64,000 nt of DNA from a virus (IMGVR_UViG_3300025645_000061:1-64000), one strand, 5' to 3'; shown: positions 41,840 through 51,103, counted from the stretch's first letter. Made by a program: numbers and translations. Notes: a model not told the origin generated them from the sequence alone.

Positions 41840-44103
41840 TTGTCGATTTCAAAAACAGTATTGTAGTATTTGATACAGAAGCAGATAATTTACTTCTAAA
41901 GGTAAAGAATATGTGGTGTATCTATATTATTGATGTTGAGACAAGGAAGGGTTATCTCTTCCATGACTACCCTGAATTCGATAATGAGGTTGTCACTGAT
42001 GAAGGAAAAGAGTACACTATCCCTGTTCGTACTGGAACTCTGAAGGAAGGAGCTATATCCTTATACAAAGCTAAAAAGATTATTGCTCATAATATACTTG
42101 GGTATGATTTGTTTTTATTGAATATGTTCTTTCCTCAGTTTAAGGTTGACAAAGCTTTACCTAAATGTTGGGACACACTTATTCAATCTAAGGTTCAGCA
42201 GTATGACAGGAGACCTGTTAAAGGTTACAAGGGTATTCACGGTTTAGAAGTTTGGGGTGGTAGGCTCGGACATAAGAAACCTAAAGTTACTGATTGGTCA
42301 TTTATTGATGCTTTCAAACTTCACAGGTGTATTGTGGATGTGGGTATTAACCTTGAAGTTTACCTTAAACTTGAGAAGGACAAAGAGTTAGCTTGGATAC
42401 ACAAGAAGGTTGACTTTACAGAGGGTCTTATTCATGACCATACATACAGGTTTAACGCTACTTATCAAGAGCTTAGAGGTTCTGCCTTTGATTCTGAATC
42501 TGCAAGAGATTGTGTGGTTGAACTTGATAAATTTATTGAAGACCTCAATTATGAACTTGAGCCTTTACTTCCTCCAACTATTAAGATAGTATCGCAGAAA
42601 TGTACTTGGGAGGTTGTAGGTAAAGCTTTAGGTTGGACAAAATGGCCTCAAACTAAGAAAGAGTTTAGAGAACGTCTTGGGGTTGTCAAGGAGTACGATC
42701 TAAAACCGGCTGCTAAACCTACTACTAAGTTAACAGTAGCTACAGGGAATTACTCAGCTAAGTTAGCAGAATACTTCGATATAGACCCTAAGAGTGCTAA
42801 AACTACTAGGGTGGTTGATGGAGCTTTTAGTAAGGTAGCTTTCATACCCTCTAAGATGACTCAGGTTGAGGTTGTGAAGGATTACCTTCTTAAGTTTTGT
42901 GAGTGGGTTCCTACAGAGTATAACTACAAGAAGGATAAAGATGGTAAATTTGAAAGGGACGACAACTACAATCTTATAAAGACTTCTCCAAAGCTTACTG
43001 AGGACAGTTATGCTAGTATAAAAGGGGGTATTGGTAAAAGTATTGCAGAGTATAACTCTTACAACCACCGTAGACGCTTCCTTGAGAACAGTAAGGATGA
43101 TGAAAAAGGTTTATTGAATTTGGTCAGGGAAGATGGTAGAATACCTTGTGGGATAAATGTCTTTGGTACAGCTACAGGGCGTAGTTCTCAATATGGTTGG
43201 GTAAATGCTCCCGGCCCCGGTGCTCTATATGGTAAACAGATTCGTAAGTTGATTGTTGCACCAGAAGGGCGTATACTTGTTGGGGCTGATATGAAGTCTG
43301 CACAGTTGAGTATTGCAGGGTATTATGCTAGGAACAAAGAGTACCTAGATGCTGTCCTAGATGGTCAAGAGTTTAAACTAGATGACAGTGGTAATGAGGT
43401 CATGCACCCAACTACAGGGAAACCTTGGTATGTTGGTGAGTCTGGACACTGTGTTAATGCTAGGGCTTTTGGATTAGTTACTGATGAACAATGGAAAAGA
43501 GCTGTAGAAACTCAAGATCAAGAGTTAATTGAGTGGATCGGTACTCAAAGGAAATTATCTAAAGGTGGAAGTTTTGCTACTATCTTTGGGGCATCAGGTA
43601 AGAAGGTTGCAACTACGTTAGGTATTCCTGAGAAGAAGGGTAATGCCGCTAGAGAGAAGTTCCTTGGGGATATTGGTCTTGATGAACCTATTGAGATACT
43701 TGCCCAAATGACTAAAGAGAAAGTTCATGGTGCAGGAGCTTTCATAGAATTACCTTTTGGGTATTGGGCATGGTGTAAATCACCACACAAATACTTTAAC
43801 TACTTAGATCAGGGTACAGAAGCTGCTTGTCAGAAGGTAGCAGTTAACTACTTTGAACAGGAGTATAGAGCTAGAGGATTAGATTGTTATAAAATACTTG
43901 ACGTTCATGATGAATTCATGGTAGAATCTGATCTAGGATGTAAGCATGAGGTAGGAGCATTAATGTGTGAAAGCTACAAGTTTGCTTCTGATGAATGTTT
44001 TGAGTGGCACAAAAAGCACAGTAGGTATTTCAAGAATTTAGAATTCCCGTTCAATTTGGATGGTGGCTATAAGTTAGGGAAGAACTATTACGAGGTACAT
44101 TGA
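41836..44103 (+). CDS. DNA polymerase, family A (T7-like)
   Basis: 755 residues. 3'-5' exonuclease domain starts with VVFDTEADNLL (near residue 11). Polymerase motifs: A near 483 (GADMKSAQLS), B near 571 (RKLSKGGSFATIFG) and C near 690 (DVHDEFMVES). An acidic-basic stretch lies between exonuclease and fingers. This is the replicative polymerase that works with the primase-helicase and SSB above. Slightly longer than T7 polymerase; no separate processivity factor is seen, so a host thioredoxin-like partner or none is possible. Confidence 0.95.
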   Translation: MIVDFKNSIVVFDTEADNLLLKVKNMWCIYIIDVETRKGYLFHDYPEFDNEVVTDEGKEYTIPVRTGTLKEGAISLYKAKKIIAHNILGYDLFLLNMFFPQFKVDKALPKCWDTLIQSKVQQYDRRPVKGYKGIHGLEVWGGRLGHKKPKVTDWSFIDAFKLHRCIVDVGINLEVYLKLEKDKELAWIHKKVDFTEGLIHDHTYRFNATYQELRGSAFDSESARDCVVELDKFIEDLNYELEPLLPPTIKIVSQKCTWEVVGKALGWTKWPQTKKEFRERLGVVKEYDLKPAAKPTTKLTVATGNYSAKLAEYFDIDPKSAKTTRVVDGAFSKVAFIPSKMTQVEVVKDYLLKFCEWVPTEYNYKKDKDGKFERDDNYNLIKTSPKLTEDSYASIKGGIGKSIAEYNSYNHRRRFLENSKDDEKGLLNLVREDGRIPCGINVFGTATGRSSQYGWVNAPGPGALYGKQIRKLIVAPEGRILVGADMKSAQLSIAGYYARNKEYLDAVLDGQEFKLDDSGNEVMHPTTGKPWYVGESGHCVNARAFGLVTDEQWKRAVETQDQELIEWIGTQRKLSKGGSFATIFGASGKKVATTLGIPEKKGNAAREKFLGDIGLDEPIEILAQMTKEKVHGAGAFIELPFGYWAWCKSPHKYFNYLDQGTEAACQKVAVNYFEQEYRARGLDCYKILDVHDEFMVESDLGCKHEVGALMCESYKFASDECFEWHKKHSRYFKNLEFPFNLDGGYKLGKNYYEVH

Positions 44104-44128
44104 TAATAACAACAATTAGGGAGGTTTT

Positions 44129-44752
44129 ATGCAAAGAAAAATGAGTGATAGTTATATGGAGCATATTAAAGATAATCCTGTACAGATATATTGTGTAGAG
44201 AAATCAACTAGAGAAATACACATTAATTTAAACACAGAGATTACTGAGCCATATCAGTATGGAGACTTAAACCAAAACTTACGAAGTCTTTCTGGAGAAG
44301 ACGTAGTTTACTTGCACATTAATTCTCCCGGTGGTAGACTTGACTCTACCTTAGAATTGATACATAACATACAACAATGTAAAGCTGAAGTAGTTGGTTG
44401 TCTAGGAGCAGAAGCTAACTCAGCAGGAGGTATGATCTTTTTAGTATGTGATTCTTGGGAGATTCACGATCTTAGTACAATGATGGTTCATATAGCCTCT
44501 GGAGGAGCCACTGGAACCCTTCCGAACATGGTTAATAGTACCGACCACCTAAGAGAGTTATCAGCAAGAGTCTTTGAGAAATTCTATAAAGGGTTTTTAT
44601 CTGATGAAGAAATTGAAGACTTTATGAAGGGAAAACCAGATATGTACCTATTTGCAGAAGAAATTGCAGAAAGATTACAGTATTTACAAGAACACCGTAT
44701 TGAATTAATAGAAAGAGCACAGGAGGAATTTGAAAATGCAGACGATGAATAA
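44129..44752 (+). CDS. ClpP-like serine protease
   Basis: 207 residues with the ClpP/crotonase-type fold: VVYLHINSPGGRLDSTLELI, nucleophile S98 in ANSAGG and H121 in TMMVHIASGG. Length equals host ClpP. In phages this family usually sits in the head module as a prohead protease; here it lies in the replication block after the polymerase, and the head module already has an XkdF protease, so it probably cuts host or early phage proteins or joins host ClpP complexes (inference). Confidence 0.85.
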   Translation: MQRKMSDSYMEHIKDNPVQIYCVEKSTREIHINLNTEITEPYQYGDLNQNLRSLSGEDVVYLHINSPGGRLDSTLELIHNIQQCKAEVVGCLGAEANSAGGMIFLVCDSWEIHDLSTMMVHIASGGATGTLPNMVNSTDHLRELSARVFEKFYKGFLSDEEIEDFMKGKPDMYLFAEEIAERLQYLQEHRIELIERAQEEFENADDE

Positions 44753-44969
44753 AACTTTAGCACTACAATTACAACAAATCACAGGGATTGACCAGCAGGA
44801 TGTTTTATCTAGAAAAATCCAATGGGCTAGTCTGTCAACTAGACGTTCTGAATTTCTATCTAATTTAGAGAAGGCTTTACTCCGTGATGGTTTTGTAGTA
44901 GGCACTAAAAAACGTAGTAAGGCTTATAGTGATTCTGTAGTAGCTTACGACAAAAAAGTTAATAGTTGA
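44736..44969 (+). CDS. hypothetical basic protein (77 aa)
   Basis: Unrecognised. ATG 44736 has AGGAGG at 9 bases, better than the TTG at 44730. LALQLQQITGIDQQDVLSRK looks like a helical DNA- or protein-binding module; the C-terminus is basic. It overlaps the protease gene end by 17 bases. Confidence 0.55.
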   Translation: MQTMNKTLALQLQQITGIDQQDVLSRKIQWASLSTRRSEFLSNLEKALLRDGFVVGTKKRSKAYSDSVVAYDKKVNS

Positions 44970-44982
44970 ATAGGAGGTATTA

Positions 44983-45981
44983 ATGAATTTAGCTTATAGA
45001 GATCATAAAATTATGAAACTACACAATTTAGGGTATAGTAGCCGTAGGATTGCTCTAGAATTGTTTAATAAAGAATCTATGAAGAGTACAGTAAATGATG
45101 TTCTTGCACGATATAGGAACAAAGGGTTACTTACCACAAAAGGAGAAGACCTAGCTAAAGTGGATTTAGGAGGCTTTAAGATTGTAACTTCTAAAACTTC
45201 TAAAGAGGGTTGCTCTCATATGGTTCTTCCTGACAAACAAGTAAGGGCGGATACCCCTAAAGAGTTCCTTAATTGGATTGGGAAGTACATCGTTGATCGT
45301 AAACCTGATGTAATTATTGACCTTGGGGATTTTGCTGACATGGCTTCTTTGAGTTCTTACGATAAAGGTAAGAAATCCGCAGAGGGTAAACGAGTAAATG
45401 AAGATATTAAAGGTGCTATAGCTGGTATGAGAGTTATGCTTAAGCCTTTATATGACTTACAACAACAGGAGGTAAAAGATTATGGACGAATCAAGTACAA
45501 ACCTCGGATGGTTCTTACCCTCGGTAATCATGAGGATCGTATTACCCGACACGTTAATGCAAATCCAGAGCTTGACGGATACCTATCTACCGATAGTTTG
45601 CGTTATAGTGACTTTGGTTGGGAAGTAATTCCGTTCCTACAGCCTGAGATTATTAACGGAGTAGGGTATGTCCACTTTGCAGCTAACCCTTTCTCTGGAA
45701 AACCTTATGGCGGTAGTGCCTTGAATATACTCCAGAAAGTAGGTACAAGCATGACAGTGGGTCATAAACAAACCTTGGATATTGCAACACGAAATCTTCC
45801 TACTACAGGACAACAACAGTGGTTTCTTTGTGCAGGAGCGTGTTATACTCACGATGAACACTATAAAGGCCCACAAGGTAATCATCACTGGCGTGGAGTT
45901 ATTGTAAAACATAATGTTTGTAATGGTGGCTACTCTCCAATGTTTGTAGACCTAGACTACCTTAAAAAGAAATTCGGTTAA
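44983..45981 (+). CDS. metallophosphoesterase with N-terminal helix-turn-helix
   Basis: 332 residues. Residues ~5-45 (KIMKLHNLGYSSRRIALELF) form a helix-turn-helix. The calcineurin-like core shows DLGDFAD, LGNHEDR and GHKQT; the first motif reads VLPDKQVR where most enzymes have D-x-H, a variant seen in some phage relatives. It likely hydrolyses phosphodiesters or phosphomonoesters in nucleic acid or nucleotides; the HTH suggests a nucleic-acid target. Confidence 0.82.
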   Translation: MNLAYRDHKIMKLHNLGYSSRRIALELFNKESMKSTVNDVLARYRNKGLLTTKGEDLAKVDLGGFKIVTSKTSKEGCSHMVLPDKQVRADTPKEFLNWIGKYIVDRKPDVIIDLGDFADMASLSSYDKGKKSAEGKRVNEDIKGAIAGMRVMLKPLYDLQQQEVKDYGRIKYKPRMVLTLGNHEDRITRHVNANPELDGYLSTDSLRYSDFGWEVIPFLQPEIINGVGYVHFAANPFSGKPYGGSALNILQKVGTSMTVGHKQTLDIATRNLPTTGQQQWFLCAGACYTHDEHYKGPQGNHHWRGVIVKHNVCNGGYSPMFVDLDYLKKKFG

Positions 45982-45999
45982 TAAAAGGATAAATAATTT

Positions 46000-46332
46000 A
46001 TGTCAGAATTTAAGTTACCAAGTAGGTTGTCCCTGTCTGATGTAGCAATGCTGGATGTTTGTGTTGGAGGGTCTTGTGCAGACCTTCCTTTCGAACAGCT
46101 TCTAGATATTGCTTATGAGCATGGACTAAACGTTAAACAATCTTATAAGATTGAAAAGGGTCTTCATCGTAACCTACAGAATAAAGTTATTAATGGAGAA
46201 TATATTATTGCTGAAGAACGTCTTGATGACGCTTGGATCAAATCAGGTAATGCAACTATTGAAGCTATAACAATATGTAGTGGTGATTATGGTATGCGGG
46301 ATGAATTAAATAGAATGAGAGGGAGGATATAA
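46000..46332 (+). CDS. hypothetical protein (110 aa)
   Basis: Unrecognised. LPSRLSLSDVAMLDVCVGGS at the N-terminus, then a helical region (SYKIEKGLHRNLQNKVINGE) suggesting DNA binding. Lies between the metallophosphoesterase and the reductase operon. Confidence 0.55.
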   Translation: MSEFKLPSRLSLSDVAMLDVCVGGSCADLPFEQLLDIAYEHGLNVKQSYKIEKGLHRNLQNKVINGEYIIAEERLDDAWIKSGNATIEAITICSGDYGMRDELNRMRGRI

Positions 46333-46334
46333 GA

Positions 46335-46511
46335 ATGAAAAAGAGTCCAGTAAAAACAACAAACATAGCGGTTATAAGTTTCTTATCAGTAGCACTTTTA
46401 TTTTCAGCAGACCAGACAGGTCGAGAGTGGGATTTAATTGATTCCTTGATTGGTTACATGGATGCAAAAACCCAGCAAATTGAACAAGGAGCTAATAACA
46501 TTGAGCAGTAA
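46335..46511 (+). CDS. small membrane protein (58 aa)
   Basis: MKKSPVKTTNIAVISFLSVA begins a basic N-terminus and single hydrophobic segment, followed by an acidic amphipathic tail. GGGAGG precedes the ATG. Its end overlaps the chosen start of the ribonucleotide reductase by 11 bases. Function unknown. Confidence 0.6.
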   Translation: MKKSPVKTTNIAVISFLSVALLFSADQTGREWDLIDSLIGYMDAKTQQIEQGANNIEQ

Positions 46512-48711
46512 AATAGCATCAGACTTAAAATATTACTCAGATTACTCACAGTACATTGACACAGAGAATAGAGCAGAAAATTGGGATGACTCCGTTGATA
46601 GAATCATGGACATGCACCTAGTTAAATATGAAGATAAGATGACACCAGAACTAGAGAAGCTAATGAGCTTCGTATCAAAGTCTTATAAGATTAGAGAGCT
46701 TCTAGGTTCACAAAGAGCCTTACAATTTGGTGGAGACCCTATCCTTCAACACCACTCTAAGATTTACAATTGTCTTAGTTCTTTTGCAGACCGTAATAAC
46801 TTCTTCCAAGAGGCTATGTACTGGTTACTAAGTGGTTGTGGAATTGGTTTTAGTGTACAGTATTGTCACAATGACCTAATACCTAATATTCAACTCAGAA
46901 CTAAAGGTGTTAAAACTTTTACTCCTGAAGACTCTATTGAGGGTTGGGCAGATTGCTTTGGAGTGCTAAGTAGCTCTTATACTACAGATGATCCTACATT
47001 TAAAGAGTATCAGGGTTATCGTATTGACTTTGATCTAAGTAAGATTCGACCAAAAGGAGCTAAGATTTCAGGGGGATTTAAGGCTCCCGGCCCTAATGGT
47101 TTACGAGATAGCTTACAGAAGTGTCAGGAGCTTCTAGATAACGCTGTAAAGGACGGTGAAGCTAAGTTTAGACCAATACTAGTCTATGACTTTGTAATGC
47201 ACATGAGCGATGCTGTGCTGTCTGGTGGGGTGCGTAGAAGTGCAACCATTTGTATCTTCTCACCAACTGACACAGAAATGCTTAATGCTAAAACAGGTAA
47301 CTGGTTTGTAGATAATCCTCAACGAGGTAGGTCAAATAACTCAGTAGCTCTTGTTAGATCGAAGACTACTAAAGAAGATTTTGAGAGAATCTATAAGTCT
47401 GTTAAGGAATTTGGAGAACCCGGTTTCTTGTTTACAGACCACGAAGATTACCTTTATAATCCTTGTGTAGAGATTGGAATGTACCCTCGTACTGAAGATG
47501 GTCGTTCAGGTTGGCAAGGTTGTAACTTGACAGAAGGTAACGGGGTAATGTGTACTACTCCTGAAGCTTTCTATCGTATCTGTAAAGCTTCTGCTATTAT
47601 GGGAACCTTACAAGCTGGTTACACAGACTTTAAGTATGTTGCTAAAGAGTCTAAAGAAATCTTTGAACGTGAAGCTTTGATTGGGTGTTCATTTACAGGT
47701 TGGACTAATAATCCTGATGTTATGTTTACTCCTGAAGTACAGCGTAAAGGTGCTGAAATTGTTAAGAAGTGGAATAAAATTGTTGCTGACCTTATAGGTA
47801 TTAATCAAGCAGCCAGAACCACTTGTACAAAGCCCAGCGGTAATGCTTCAGTTATCTTAGGTAGAGATTTTTCTTGTGCTTCTGGTATTCACGGAGAACA
47901 TGCTCCACGGTACTTTAGACATATGCAAATGAATAAGGACGATGATGTAGCACAATTGTTTGCTGAGTTCAACCCTGAAGCTGTAGAAGATTCTGTATGG
48001 TCTGCTAGTGGGACTGATTGGGTTTTCGCTATACCAGTTGTAGCTAAACCAGATAGCTTGTTTAAGAAAGATTTGCTTGGTGTTAAACAGTTAGAACTTG
48101 TTAAACTTACTCAACAGAACTGGGTTGAATTTGGGACTAACGTTGATTTATGTGTGAAGCCCACAGTAAGGCATAACGTATCTAATACTATTCAAGTTGA
48201 GGATTGGGAAGAGGTTAGAGAATACTTGTGGGAGAATCGTCATAGCTTTGCTGGTGTAAGTTTGCTATCAGTAAGTGGTGACAAAGACTACAAGCAAGCC
48301 CCTTTTGTGGAGGTATTTACTTCACAACAATTACTTGACAAGTATGGTGATGCTTCTTTACTTGCTAGTGGCCTTATCATAGATGGACTACACGCTTTCA
48401 ATAACGACCTTTGGGATGCTGTAGACGCTGTTATGGGTCTTGGTGACTTCTCTGAAGAGAGCCATGTTAACCTTCTCAAGAAGGATTGGATCAGGAGAGC
48501 TAAACAATTCTCTTCTAGATATATGAATGATGATCTAAAATTAACTGGTTATTGTTTGAAAGATGTGTATAATCTTCATAAATGGTTAAAGGTTACTAGA
48601 GACCTAGTAGATATTGATTGGACTAAAGCTGATCTTAAACCTAAATACACAGATGTAGATACATTAGGTTCAGTAGCCTGTGCAGGAGGACAATGCGAGT
48701 TACCTTGGTAA
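46501..48711 (+). CDS. nrdJ: class II (B12-dependent) ribonucleotide reductase
   Basis: 736 residues from TTG 46501, which follows AAGGAG and better fits the preceding gene than the ATG at 46450. RTPR-type features: SGCGIGFSVQ and GCNLTE (redox Cys pair), NPCVEI (thiyl Cys), GGVRRSA, TKPSGNASVI and a C-terminal CAGGQC for re-reduction. It makes deoxynucleotides using adenosylcobalamin and so needs host B12. No small subunit gene is present, as expected. Starts the nucleotide pathway completed by dCMP deaminase, dUTPase, ThyX and dNMP kinase. Confidence 0.9.
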   Translation: MSSKIASDLKYYSDYSQYIDTENRAENWDDSVDRIMDMHLVKYEDKMTPELEKLMSFVSKSYKIRELLGSQRALQFGGDPILQHHSKIYNCLSSFADRNNFFQEAMYWLLSGCGIGFSVQYCHNDLIPNIQLRTKGVKTFTPEDSIEGWADCFGVLSSSYTTDDPTFKEYQGYRIDFDLSKIRPKGAKISGGFKAPGPNGLRDSLQKCQELLDNAVKDGEAKFRPILVYDFVMHMSDAVLSGGVRRSATICIFSPTDTEMLNAKTGNWFVDNPQRGRSNNSVALVRSKTTKEDFERIYKSVKEFGEPGFLFTDHEDYLYNPCVEIGMYPRTEDGRSGWQGCNLTEGNGVMCTTPEAFYRICKASAIMGTLQAGYTDFKYVAKESKEIFEREALIGCSFTGWTNNPDVMFTPEVQRKGAEIVKKWNKIVADLIGINQAARTTCTKPSGNASVILGRDFSCASGIHGEHAPRYFRHMQMNKDDDVAQLFAEFNPEAVEDSVWSASGTDWVFAIPVVAKPDSLFKKDLLGVKQLELVKLTQQNWVEFGTNVDLCVKPTVRHNVSNTIQVEDWEEVREYLWENRHSFAGVSLLSVSGDKDYKQAPFVEVFTSQQLLDKYGDASLLASGLIIDGLHAFNNDLWDAVDAVMGLGDFSEESHVNLLKKDWIRRAKQFSSRYMNDDLKLTGYCLKDVYNLHKWLKVTRDLVDIDWTKADLKPKYTDVDTLGSVACAGGQCELPW

Positions 48712-48730
48712 ATATATATATATATAAGTG

Positions 48731-48759
48731 TTGACAAAGAACCCTATATGAGCGATAGT
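48731..48759 (+). promoter_or_regulatory. promoter overlapping a terminator
   Basis: Perfect TTGACA at 48731-48736, 17-base spacer, GATAGT at 48754-48759. The -10 lies inside the loop of the terminator at 48740-48778. The weak -10 makes the promoter less certain than the -35. Confidence 0.45.
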
Positions 48760-48778
48760 GGCTTGTATGGGGTTTTTT
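48740..48778 (+). terminator. rho-independent terminator after nrdJ
   Basis: AACCCTATA (48740-48748) pairs with TATGGGGTT (48766-48774), one wobble, then six T. Confidence 0.8.
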
Positions 48779-48801
48779 ACTTTTAACAGGAGAAGCTAAA
48801 T

Positions 48802-49449
48802 ATGAATAGTAAAATAGTATTACTAAATGGCCCAGCAGAGTGTGGTAAGAATAGGGTCACAGCAGCTACCACAAAACTCTTACACACAGTTGATCGACGC
48901 TGTAAGGATAAACTCTTTAAGCTTGTTCAGGAATTGTTCTGTGTATCTGAAGAAAGGTTTTGGGAGATTTATAATGATCGTGAGATTAAGGAAACCCCTT
49001 TACCCGACTTTATGTTGTCAGGGATTGAGTTGGCACAATTGCAAAGTATTACTGGAATTCCTGTAAATAAAATGTATACTTTGTACAACAACAAAATCTC
49101 TATATCTATTAGGGAAGCAATGATTTATGTATCTGAAATTATCTGTAAGCCAGCTTTTGGGGAGGATTATTTCGGGGTTGCTAGAGCTAACACTATACAG
49201 GATAATGAATGGGCTATAGATGATTCGTGTGGTTTTGATGATGAAATCAAGCCTACCATTGACAAGCTTGGTCAGGAGAATATATTATTGATCCGTATCA
49301 AAGGTAGAGGGGACTTCAATAATGATAGTCGTAGTTTTATTTCTGATGGTATTGTGGATTACACTGTAGACATTTATAACAGTTCTACCGAAGAAGCCTA
49401 CATGAATTCTATGTTGGAACTAATTACTAATTTTTACACAGGAGTTTAG
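48802..49449 (+). CDS. deoxynucleoside monophosphate kinase
   Basis: 215 residues. P-loop LNGPAECGKNRV at the N-terminus, CVSEERFWEIYNDREIKE in the NMP-binding part and CGFDDEIKPTIDKLGQENIL with IRIKGRGDFNNDSR near the C-terminus, as in phage dNMP kinases of the T4 gp1 type. It phosphorylates dNMPs, feeding the dNTP pool with the reductase and ThyX. Confidence 0.82.
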   Translation: MNSKIVLLNGPAECGKNRVTAATTKLLHTVDRRCKDKLFKLVQELFCVSEERFWEIYNDREIKETPLPDFMLSGIELAQLQSITGIPVNKMYTLYNNKISISIREAMIYVSEIICKPAFGEDYFGVARANTIQDNEWAIDDSCGFDDEIKPTIDKLGQENILLIRIKGRGDFNNDSRSFISDGIVDYTVDIYNSSTEEAYMNSMLELITNFYTGV

Positions 49450-49450
49450 A

Positions 49451-49966
49451 ATGTTTACTCAAGATGAACTTAAAAAGTTACTAACTTACGATAGAGACTC
49501 TGGGGAGTTACGTTGGAATGGGACTAGGCGAGGAGTCATTGGTAGAAATTCAATAGCAGGGGGTGAGTTTGTTGGGAAGGTGAATAAGAAAACATATTAC
49601 AGGCTTCAAATAAAAGGTTACAACTTTTTTTCTCATAGAGTTATATGGTTTATGGAAACCGGAAATTGGCCCGAAGAAATAGATCACATAAACGGGGATG
49701 GTACGGATAATAGTTGGGGAAATTTAAGGGAAGTTTCTAGGAAAGAAAACCTCAGAAATAAGAAGCTTTATACGGTCAATTCTAGTGGAGTTTCTGGAGT
49801 ATGCTTTAACAATCTTATCTGTAAATGGAGAGCGTATATACAAGTTTTAGGTAAGCAAAAACATCTTGGACTCTTTGTTAATAAAGAGGACGCTGTTACT
49901 GCTAGGAGGATTGCAGAAATTAAATACGGCTACCATGTAAATCATGGACAGGATAGACCTTTATGA
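49451..49966 (+). CDS. HNH homing endonuclease with AP2-like domain
   Basis: 171 residues. HNH region: HRVIWFMETGNWPEEIDHIN and GDGTDNSWGNLREVSRKEN. C-terminal SSGVSGVCFNNLICKWRAYI and HLGLFVNKEDAVTARR is an AP2-like DNA-binding domain. This is a typical free-standing homing endonuclease inserted between the kinase gene and a membrane-protein gene, one base after the former. No intron border was found around it. Confidence 0.88.
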   Translation: MFTQDELKKLLTYDRDSGELRWNGTRRGVIGRNSIAGGEFVGKVNKKTYYRLQIKGYNFFSHRVIWFMETGNWPEEIDHINGDGTDNSWGNLREVSRKENLRNKKLYTVNSSGVSGVCFNNLICKWRAYIQVLGKQKHLGLFVNKEDAVTARRIAEIKYGYHVNHGQDRPL

Positions 49967-50256
49967 TGTACCTTACGGCTTTTTGTTTATCGTTTATCTC
50001 TATATTTATGAAAGGGTTCTGTCAACAGAATATGATCCACCGCAGAAGAGGACTTATGCTCCCATCTAGTTGGGTATTGTCTATAGCAGAATTATTCATA
50101 GCCGGAATATTTGTAACTAACTTCTTGACAGCAACTTTATTGGGGAGTATTATCCTTGCATTGGTTATCGGAACCGGAGGAGGTTTAGGTTGTATATGTA
50201 GCCTTGACGCTCACGATTGGGTAACTAAGAAGATTTATAAATGGCATCTTAAATAG
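49963..50256 (+). CDS. membrane protein (97 aa, about three TM)
   Basis: Hydrophobic segments at about 2-20, 35-55 and 58-80 (VLSIAELFIAGIFVTNFLTA). It overlaps the HNH gene by 4 bases. Family recognised only as a generic small phage membrane protein; a role at the infected-cell membrane is inferred. Confidence 0.65.
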   Translation: MMYLTAFCLSFISIFMKGFCQQNMIHRRRGLMLPSSWVLSIAELFIAGIFVTNFLTATLLGSIILALVIGTGGGLGCICSLDAHDWVTKKIYKWHLK

Positions 50257-50268
50257 GGGGAAATTATT

Positions 50269-50331
50269 ATGTGGGGTATTACTATAGCAATAGTGTTCAT
50301 AATTTTAGTTGTTTGGGGTTGTATTAAATAA
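50269..50331 (+). CDS. 20-residue transmembrane peptide
   Basis: MWGITIAIVFIILVVWGCIK: one transmembrane helix, with GGGGGAAA-type ribosome-binding site before the ATG and a gap of 21 bases to PhoH. Probably a real phage micropeptide; function unknown. Confidence 0.5.
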   Translation: MWGITIAIVFIILVVWGCIK

Positions 50332-50352
50332 TAAATAAGGAGATATTATTTT

Positions 50353-51102
50353 ATGTCAAGAAAAAACCGAGGTCAGAGAAATACTCGTAAAGAAAAGAAA
50401 GAAAGCGAAACGGTATATTCCCCTACAGAGAAATTTGTAGTTAAATACAAAAGGGATGTACCGCCAATTAAACCTATGAATAAAAAGCAGGAAGATTATA
50501 TGTATTCAATTAATTGCAATCCCTTGACAATTGCAACTGGATATGCTGGTACTTCCAAAACGTACTTACCAACAGCTATAGCTTGTGATATGTTGAAGTT
50601 AGGAAGTATTGAGAAAATTATCTTGACAAGACCTAATGTGTCTGAGAGTAAAAGTTTGGGGTTTTTCTCTGGAGATTTAAACTCTAAGATGAAAAATTGG
50701 TTACTTCCTGTCCTAGATGTTATGGTTGAACGATTAGGAACTGGTATGGTAGACTACTGCATTGGAAAAGGACAGATTGAGTTTGTACCAATGGAAGTTA
50801 TTAAAGGACGATCATTCAATAATTCCTTTGTAATTGCTGATGAAGCAGAAGACCTTACATATCAAGAGGTTAAGAAGGTTATCACTCGTTTGGGGCTAGA
50901 TTCTAAATTGGTTCTTGCAGGAGATATCACTCAGAAAGACCTTAGAGGTAAAAGTGGGTTAGCTATTGCACTTAATATGGCTAAAAGTAATGAAAACTTA
51001 GGCTGTGGATGGGTTGACTTTAATGAGCCATATGATATAGTGCGTTCTGAAACGGTCAAGAAGTGGATTCTTGGATTTAATAAATATGAGAGGGGTGATT
51101 GA
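50353..51102 (+). CDS. phoH: PhoH-like ATPase
   Basis: 249 residues. Walker A GYAGTSKT near 62-69 departs from G-x-x-x-x-G-K-T by a Ser in place of the last Gly; Walker B-like FVIADEAEDLT; and LAGDITQKDLRG near the C-terminus. PhoH-like proteins are RNA-helicase-related ATPases common in phages, often in nucleotide or stress contexts. The N-terminal 25 residues are basic (SRKNRGQRNTRKEKK). It ends one base before the dUTPase start. Confidence 0.88.
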   Translation: MSRKNRGQRNTRKEKKESETVYSPTEKFVVKYKRDVPPIKPMNKKQEDYMYSINCNPLTIATGYAGTSKTYLPTAIACDMLKLGSIEKIILTRPNVSESKSLGFFSGDLNSKMKNWLLPVLDVMVERLGTGMVDYCIGKGQIEFVPMEVIKGRSFNNSFVIADEAEDLTYQEVKKVITRLGLDSKLVLAGDITQKDLRGKSGLAIALNMAKSNENLGCGWVDFNEPYDIVRSETVKKWILGFNKYERGD

Positions 51103-51103
51103 T

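Noticed and set aside
49451-49966. Group I intron around the HNH gene
   Set aside because: Both neighbours are complete genes and the HNH gene abuts them by one base and a 4-base overlap, so it is free-standing.
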